From NCBI RefSeq assembly GCF_013137895.1, contig NZ_CP053538.1:371501-435500 (forward strand): a stretch of 64,000 bases of DNA, written 5' to 3'. Position 1 is the first letter of the stretch. Each line of letters opens with the position of its first letter. The position numbers were made by a program, and so were the translations under genes. This document shows positions 59,392 through 64,000 of this stretch, in pieces. Below the pieces are notes generated by a model. The model ran no database searches. It worked only from the letters and a program-made list of their open reading frames with translations, and was not told the origin of the DNA. Origin of the DNA: Hymenobacter taeanensis (GTDB lineage: Bacteria; Bacteroidota; Bacteroidia; Cytophagales; Hymenobacteraceae).

Positions 59392-60743
59392 GCTTTTTCC
59401 TGACACCCCGTTTCTTTGTAGTGCTAGGCCTACTGGTAGTGGGGTTTGTGGTGGCCTTTCTGGTGCCGGGGCTTTTGGTTCCGCTGCAGGTGCTGCTGGC
59501 CGCCCTGCTGCTGCTGTCATTAATTGATATTGCCCTGCTGTACGCTCCTGGCCAAGGGCAAAAACGGTTGCCCTTGTTCGGCCGGCGGGTGCTGGGCGAC
59601 AAGCTGGCCAATGGCTCCGATAATGAGGTGGCGCTCTACATTGAGAGCCATTACCGGTTTCCTGTCTCGGCCGAAATTATTGATGAGATTCCGCACCAGT
59701 TTCAGCGGCGCGATGTGCTGTTTGAAGCAGAAATTGAGAGCGGCCAGACCCATATAATTCGGTACCAGCTGCGGCCCACCAAGCGCGGCGAGTACCAGTT
59801 TGGGGCCTTAAATGTGCTGGTAGCATCTCCCATAGGCCTAGTGCGGCGGCGGTTCAGGTTTGCGCAAGACCAGATGGTGCCCGTGTACCCCTCGTTCCTG
59901 CAGATGCGCCAGTTTGAGCTGCTGGCCATTCACAACCGCCTTACCGATGTGGGCGTGAAGCGCATCCGGCGCGTAGGCCACAGCATGGAGTTTGAGCAGA
60001 TCAGGCCCTATGTACCCGGCGACGACTCTCGTAGCCTCAACTGGAAAGCTACCGCCCGGCGCGCCACCACCCCCGAGGCCGCCGACGCGCTGGTGGTCAA
60101 CCACTACCAGGATGAGCGCGCCCAGCAAGTGTACTGCCTCATTGATAAAGGCCGGGTGATGCGCATGCCCTTCGATGGCCTCAGCCTGCTTGATTACGCC
60201 ATCAATGCCACGCTGGTGGTAAGCAACATTGCCCTGATCAAACACGACAAGGCCGGCCTGCTCACCTTCGCCGAAAAGCCGGAGCGCCTGGTGCCCGCCG
60301 ACCGCCGCAGCGGCCACTTGGGCAAACTGCTGGAGGTGCTCTATAAGCAACGCACCAAATACCTCGAAACTGACTTTCAGGCGCTCTACACCCAGGTTAG
60401 AACCCACATCCGGCAGCGCAGCCTGTTGATTTTGTTTACCAATTTCGAGACGCTGAGCGCCATGCAGCGCCAATTGCCTTATCTGCGCCGCCTGGCTAAG
60501 TCGCACTTGCTGCTGGTGGTGTTCTTTGAAAACACGGAGCTACGGCAGTACCTGGAAACCCCGGCCGCCACCACCGAAGACGTGTACAACCAGACCATTG
60601 CCGAGAAATTTGCGCAGGAGAAGCGCCAGATTGTGCTGGAGCTTAACCGCTACGGCATCTACTCCCTCCTGACGCCGCCCCAGCAGCTCACGGCTAATAC
60701 CATCAACAAATACCTGGAGTTTAAGGCGCGGGGGTTGATATAA
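59388..60743 (+). CDS. DUF58 domain protein (VWA-like, MoxR partner)
   Basis: Protein of 451 aa with two N-terminal helices (about 9-30 and 34-55), then a beta domain. The DUF58 core has VGVKRIRRVGHSMEFEQIRPYVPGDDSRSLNWKATARRATTPEAADALVVNHYQDERAQQVYCLIDKGRVM, including the RPYxPGDxxRxIxWKATAR signature. The VWA-like LLDYAINATLVVSNIALIKHDKAGLLTFAEKPERLVP and a C-terminal RQIVLELNRYGIYSLLTPPQQLTANTINKYLEFKARG follow. It is the last gene of the cluster and ends before a strong terminator. It likely forms a MoxR-dependent envelope complex. Confidence 0.92.
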   Translation: MSFFLTPRFFVVLGLLVVGFVVAFLVPGLLVPLQVLLAALLLLSLIDIALLYAPGQGQKRLPLFGRRVLGDKLANGSDNEVALYIESHYRFPVSAEIIDEIPHQFQRRDVLFEAEIESGQTHIIRYQLRPTKRGEYQFGALNVLVASPIGLVRRRFRFAQDQMVPVYPSFLQMRQFELLAIHNRLTDVGVKRIRRVGHSMEFEQIRPYVPGDDSRSLNWKATARRATTPEAADALVVNHYQDERAQQVYCLIDKGRVMRMPFDGLSLLDYAINATLVVSNIALIKHDKAGLLTFAEKPERLVPADRRSGHLGKLLEVLYKQRTKYLETDFQALYTQVRTHIRQRSLLILFTNFETLSAMQRQLPYLRRLAKSHLLLVVFFENTELRQYLETPAATTEDVYNQTIAEKFAQEKRQIVLELNRYGIYSLLTPPQQLTANTINKYLEFKARGLI

Positions 60744-60805
60744 ACGGGGTGACACTACTCCTAGGCCACCTAAGTAATGCGTAGCGCACGTGAGAGGTAT
60801 TGCAT

Positions 60806-60851
60806 AAAAAAGGACAGCGCACAGATATGTATCCGTGCGCTGTCCTTTTTT
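60806..60851. terminator. Bidirectional terminator after the MoxR/DUF58 cluster
   Basis: Perfect 17-base arms AAAAAAGGACAGCGCAC (60806-60822) and complement (60835-60851) surround a 12-base loop, with A and T runs on the two sides. Confidence 0.85.
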
Positions 60852-60897
60852 GGGTAGATAGGTTGTGCTTACCCCAATAGTGGCCTAGCGTGCCCTA

Positions 60898-62697
60898 CTA
60901 ATCGGGGAAGCCCACTAGCTGCAGGTTGTCTATTAGCAGATGGGTTTTGCCGGGGTGCCAGAGCTTTACTACTACCCTATCGTAGTCTTCACGGCGAGGG
61001 GTATGCACGTCAATCGGCACCGTGGTGGTTTGGCCGGGCTCTAGTGCACGCTCCAACCGCACAAAGCTCTCCTTCACTACCTTGCTGTTCTTCTGGAACT
61101 GCACAACAAATAGCGTCATTGCCCACATATCCCACTGGGGTTCAGCCGCCTGGGCCTGCACGGTGGCGCGCAGCCAGGTATAGTTACCGGGTTTCAGTGG
61201 TACGCTGTACTCAGGGGTGTTTTGGTGCTCGAAATCAAGCAATAAAGAGCACCGCCCGGTCAGGGCCGGCTGGCTGCATACGGCTCCTTCCTGCGTCTCA
61301 AAGCCTTCATTTAGTAGCACCTTGGCCTTATCAGTGGGGCCTGTGTACCAGCCGTTGCTATCCAGCAGCAGGCGTGCTTCTTTAGGCACATCATACCGCC
61401 CAATTATCCGCAGCCAGTACGCCCGGTTCATATCACCGGCGGCCAGTAGGCCACCTCTGTGGGCTTGGTGCGTCAGCCACAGATTGTAGTATACTCCCAC
61501 CACAAAGAAAACTGCATACGCCATCAGCCAGCGGGGCCGCGCCAGTATCCAGCTTAAAGAGGCCGCCAATGGCCAGGCCAGCACGGCGTAGCTCTGCACC
61601 ATGGCGCGCTGCCCCAACGAGCCCCCGTACCACCAGATGTCCCAGGCAAACGTGACGTAAATAAACGCCGACATAAACAGCAAAATAGCCCAGAACCCTT
61701 GCGGCTCTCGCCGGTACAAGGCGCCAAAGCCCAGCAATGCTGTGATAAGCAAGGGCGAATACAGCAGCCAGCCACTACGGAAGCTAAAAATACCATCCCA
61801 TAGGTGCGGCTTCAGCCAGCTGAATCCTTGGTCCTGGTAGCTATACACAATCCAGTCGCCGCTCACGTAGTGCCAGTACAGGGGCTGAATGCTGATTAAG
61901 GCTGCGCCTGCTACGGCGGCACCTAGCAAGTGGCCTAGGTGGCCCTGCCAGAATGCCAGCCGCTCGCGCACAGAAGCCCAACTTAGCCGCAGCCCCCACC
62001 CAAGCGGAATCAATACGGCCAGAAGTTCGGTGGGTCTGGTCAGCGTCATCAGGCCAATAACGGCTCCAATAGCTATGGCCCGGCCCAGCGTAGGGCGCTG
62101 GTAGAAGGCCGGAGTTAGCAACATCAGGACCGCGTACCACAAAAACAGCCAATTGTGGGTCATGGCACCATTGATGGCAGAATAATCCAAGTAGTTAGTC
62201 CCTAGCACCAATACCAGCAGAGCAAGCACCGTAGGCCACTCACCAAACCGCGGCAGCAGTGCCCGCCGGACCAGCCACAGCGCCAGTATAGCCACCAGCG
62301 TATTGGCGAGTTGCAACCCCAGTTGGTATGGAATTGAAAAGCCATCGGCAGGGTAGCCCAGCGGCTTAGCCAGGGCATGCGCCACCAGGAAGAAGGGCAA
62401 CTCCTGCAGGGCCAGCCCCGAGGAGTACTTCATTACATAATGACCACTTTGGGGGTGCAGAAAAGCCTGATCGAAGCCGGGCGCGGGCTGGTATTTGGTC
62501 ACCACATAGTCGCGAAACTTCAGCTCTTTCAGGTCGTGGTATACGAAAATGGCCGGCAGGTACATGTAGTAGCCGGAGGCATCCCAGCTGATAACGGCTT
62601 CGGTTTGCGTGTTTTTCCACTTTGGATAGTACCAGAAGGATACCAATACAATAAATACCGAGCAGAACAGCCAGGCCAAACGAGAGGGCGACTTCAT
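60898..62697 (-). CDS. Multi-pass membrane protein, GT-C glycosyltransferase-like
   Basis: Protein of 599 aa with about ten hydrophobic helices in its first 450 residues. An acidic first loop follows helix 1 (AVISWDASGYYMYLPAIFVYHDLKEL), as in dolichyl/undecaprenyl-phosphate-sugar glycosyltransferases of GT-C fold. LTRPTELLAVLIPLGW and WYGGSLGQRAMVQSYAVLAWPL follow. The C-terminal about 130 residues (after SNGWYTGPTDKAKVLLNEGFETQEG) form a beta-rich lumenal domain, like a carbohydrate-binding or jelly-roll unit, ending LLIDNLQLVGF. ATG 62697 gives the first helix properly. Specificity is unknown. It is divergent from the GH20 gene. Confidence 0.75.
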   Translation of the reverse strand: MKSPSRLAWLFCSVFIVLVSFWYYPKWKNTQTEAVISWDASGYYMYLPAIFVYHDLKELKFRDYVVTKYQPAPGFDQAFLHPQSGHYVMKYSSGLALQELPFFLVAHALAKPLGYPADGFSIPYQLGLQLANTLVAILALWLVRRALLPRFGEWPTVLALLVLVLGTNYLDYSAINGAMTHNWLFLWYAVLMLLTPAFYQRPTLGRAIAIGAVIGLMTLTRPTELLAVLIPLGWGLRLSWASVRERLAFWQGHLGHLLGAAVAGAALISIQPLYWHYVSGDWIVYSYQDQGFSWLKPHLWDGIFSFRSGWLLYSPLLITALLGFGALYRREPQGFWAILLFMSAFIYVTFAWDIWWYGGSLGQRAMVQSYAVLAWPLAASLSWILARPRWLMAYAVFFVVGVYYNLWLTHQAHRGGLLAAGDMNRAYWLRIIGRYDVPKEARLLLDSNGWYTGPTDKAKVLLNEGFETQEGAVCSQPALTGRCSLLLDFEHQNTPEYSVPLKPGNYTWLRATVQAQAAEPQWDMWAMTLFVVQFQKNSKVVKESFVRLERALEPGQTTTVPIDVHTPRREDYDRVVVKLWHPGKTHLLIDNLQLVGFPD

Positions 62698-62801
62698 GCA
62701 GTAGATGAGCGGCAAATAATAATTCAGAGAAAAAACGCGCGTAATTCGGGCGCAAAATGAGAAAAAAAGCCGCAGGTTCCGGTACCGGCCCGATGCTTGT
62801 G

Positions 62802-62809
62802 TACTTTCG
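62802..62809 (+). promoter_or_regulatory. Weak -7 candidate for the GH20 gene
   Basis: TACTTTCG differs from TAnnTTTG at one position and lies 21 bases before ATG 62831. Confidence 0.25.
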
Positions 62810-62830
62810 GGCAACCACCCGCCTTTCTGT

Positions 62831-64000
62831 ATGCCTCACTTCCTGCACCTGCGCTCTGTTTTCCTGCTGCTAATTTTTGTTGCTAGCACGGGGGTTGCCC
62901 AGCCCACTGATACCCGCAGCCTGATGCCCGTCCCGACCCAGGCCACCTGGGGCCAGGGCCGCTACCAAGCCAGAACCCATTTCACCTGGCAGGCCTTTAC
63001 CCCAGCTCCTGGCCCTACCGCCAGCGCCGCCGACTCTGCGGTGGCGGAGGTTGTAGGCCACTTTCTGCTGCCGGCCCTGCTTCCTATCCTCCCTTCCTCT
63101 GATGCCATCCGGCAAGCCCGCATCAGCTCCCAAGTGCCCTCGGCCAACTTGGTAATCCAGTATGGCCGCCCCGGCAACCTGCTGGCGCTGGGAGAAGATG
63201 AGTCATATACCTTGCGGGTTACGCCCATGGGCGTGGCCCTGAATGCCCCCACCCATTTGGGCGTTCTGCGTGGCCTGGCCACGCTCCGGCAGCTGGTGCA
63301 GAAAGACAAGAAAAACCGTTGGCTGCCGGAAGTTGACATTGTAGACTCGCCCCGTTTCCCCTGGCGCGGCCTGCTGATTGATGCCGCGCGCCATTTCATG
63401 CCTCTGCCCACCCTCAAGCGCAACCTCGATGGCATGTGGGCCACTAAGCTCAACGTGATGCACTGGCACCTCTCCGACGACCAAGGCTTCCGGGTGCAGA
63501 GCCTGGCCCTGCCGCGGCTACACGAGCAGGGCAGCAATGGGCAATTTTATACCCATGCGCAAGTGCGCGAAATAGTGGCCTACGCTGCTCAGCGCGGCAT
63601 ACGAGTGATGCCTGAGTTTGACATGCCCGGCCACACCACCGCCTGGCTGGCGGGCTACCCCGAGCTGGCCTCCAACGATTCAACCTACGCTCCTTCTCCG
63701 CGCTGGGGCGTGCTGAATATTGCCCTCGACCCCACCAAGGAAACTACCTACCAACTGCTGGATAAGCTGCTGGCCGAAATGACGGCGCTGTTCCCGGACC
63801 CCTATTTCCATATTGGGGGTGATGAAAACGATGGCCGTCAATGGAAGCGTAATCCGCGCATTGTGCAGTTTATGCGCGACAACAAAATGGTGACCGACAA
63901 AGGCCAGCCCGACAAGCATGCCCTGCAGATGTATTTCAACCGGCGCATTCTGCAGATGGTCACGCAGTACAACAAGAAAATGGTGGGGTGGGACGAGATT
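62831..64000 (+). CDS. Beta-N-acetylhexosaminidase, GH20 (3' end outside window)
   Basis: The first 390 codons of a GH20 hexosaminidase, open to the window end. It has a signal peptide (about residues 1-23, STGVAQ). The N-terminal GH20b-type domain (about 30-165) contains VIQYGRPGNLLALGEDESYTLRV and VLRGLATLRQLVQ. The catalytic barrel starts at FPWRGLLIDAARHFMPLPTLKRNLDGMWATKLNVMHWHLSDDQGFRV. RVMPEFDMPGHTTAWLAGYPEL and the catalytic pair Asp331-Glu332 in HIGGDE follow. It should release terminal N-acetylglucosamine from chitin-, peptidoglycan- or glycan-derived substrates in the periplasm or outside. It is cut off at the WDEI motif. Confidence 0.95.
   Translation, partial: MPHFLHLRSVFLLLIFVASTGVAQPTDTRSLMPVPTQATWGQGRYQARTHFTWQAFTPAPGPTASAADSAVAEVVGHFLLPALLPILPSSDAIRQARISSQVPSANLVIQYGRPGNLLALGEDESYTLRVTPMGVALNAPTHLGVLRGLATLRQLVQKDKKNRWLPEVDIVDSPRFPWRGLLIDAARHFMPLPTLKRNLDGMWATKLNVMHWHLSDDQGFRVQSLALPRLHEQGSNGQFYTHAQVREIVAYAAQRGIRVMPEFDMPGHTTAWLAGYPELASNDSTYAPSPRWGVLNIALDPTKETTYQLLDKLLAEMTALFPDPYFHIGGDENDGRQWKRNPRIVQFMRDNKMVTDKGQPDKHALQMYFNRRILQMVTQYNKKMVGWDEI

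Overview
The window looks like chromosome of an aerobic Bacteroidota of the Cytophagales/Hymenobacteraceae type (Hymenobacter-like). This rests on gene content and local sequence. There are two type IX secretion (T9SS) C-terminal sorting domains, CarboxypepD-regulatory, DUF3098, DUF4350 and DUF6438 proteins, and Bacteroidota-style gene neighbourhoods. Putative -7 boxes have the form TAnnTTTG and Shine-Dalgarno sequences are absent. Coding DNA is GC-rich with dense packing. I assigned the organism from these traits and could not run a search.

Layout. 1-2.5 kb: the 3' end of pyrG, then yidC. 2.9-5.9 kb: a DUF6438 lipoprotein, an oligopeptide-type binding lipoprotein and an UPF0173 metal-dependent hydrolase. 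6.0-11.5 kb: the chromosome-partition block parA-parB, two tandem DUF5683 proteins, dapB and lepB, with a split parS-like dyad between parA and parB. 11.6-16.8 kb: ung, apaG, two methyltransferases, kdsA and a coiled-coil membrane protein. 16.9-22.4 kb: cyanophycin synthetase, tRNA-Cys(GCA) and ribosomal protein S1, all on the minus strand. 22.5-23.6 kb: an AT-rich patch with a cysteine-rich lipoprotein that differs in base composition from everything around it. 24-31.4 kb: desaturase, DUF3298 lipoprotein, alpha/beta hydrolase, HNH nuclease, NlpC/P60 peptidase, smpB and tsaD. 31.7-40.5 kb: tamB, ftsX, DUF3098, uppP, truB and ribF. 40.6-50.2 kb: a carboxypeptidase-regulatory-domain protein, scoA / serine hydrolase / scoB, a T9SS cargo, a GNAT-nitrilase fusion, a TonB-C protein and an SDR. 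50.4-52.4 kb: a duplicated-DUF4394 T9SS cargo. 52.4-60.7 kb: the RDD / SpoIIM-like / membrane protein / DUF4129 / DUF4350 / MoxR / NADAR / DUF58 cluster. 60.9-64 kb: a GT-C-like membrane protein and the start of a GH20 beta-N-acetylhexosaminidase cut off by the window end.

How the parts work together. Most genes are housekeeping: envelope biogenesis (yidC, tamB, lepB, uppP, kdsA), translation and RNA quality (rpsA, smpB, tsaD, truB), partition and division (parAB, ftsX) and cofactors (ribF). The accessory content is the AT-rich lipoprotein, the cyanophycin gene, the split SCOT operon and the MoxR/DUF58 cluster. That cluster carries an ADP-ribose-type NADAR enzyme inserted with zero spacing, and its DUF4350 gene is broken at an A8 run.

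Non-coding structure is unusually rich. There are two large palindromic REP-like elements (35- and 42-bp arms), further short palindromic repeats, very long near-perfect terminator hairpins at many gene ends, and a highly recurrent GGCCTAG/CTAGGCC word whose full form is the palindrome TGGCCTAGGCCA. No CRISPR array, rRNA, prophage or transposase gene was seen.
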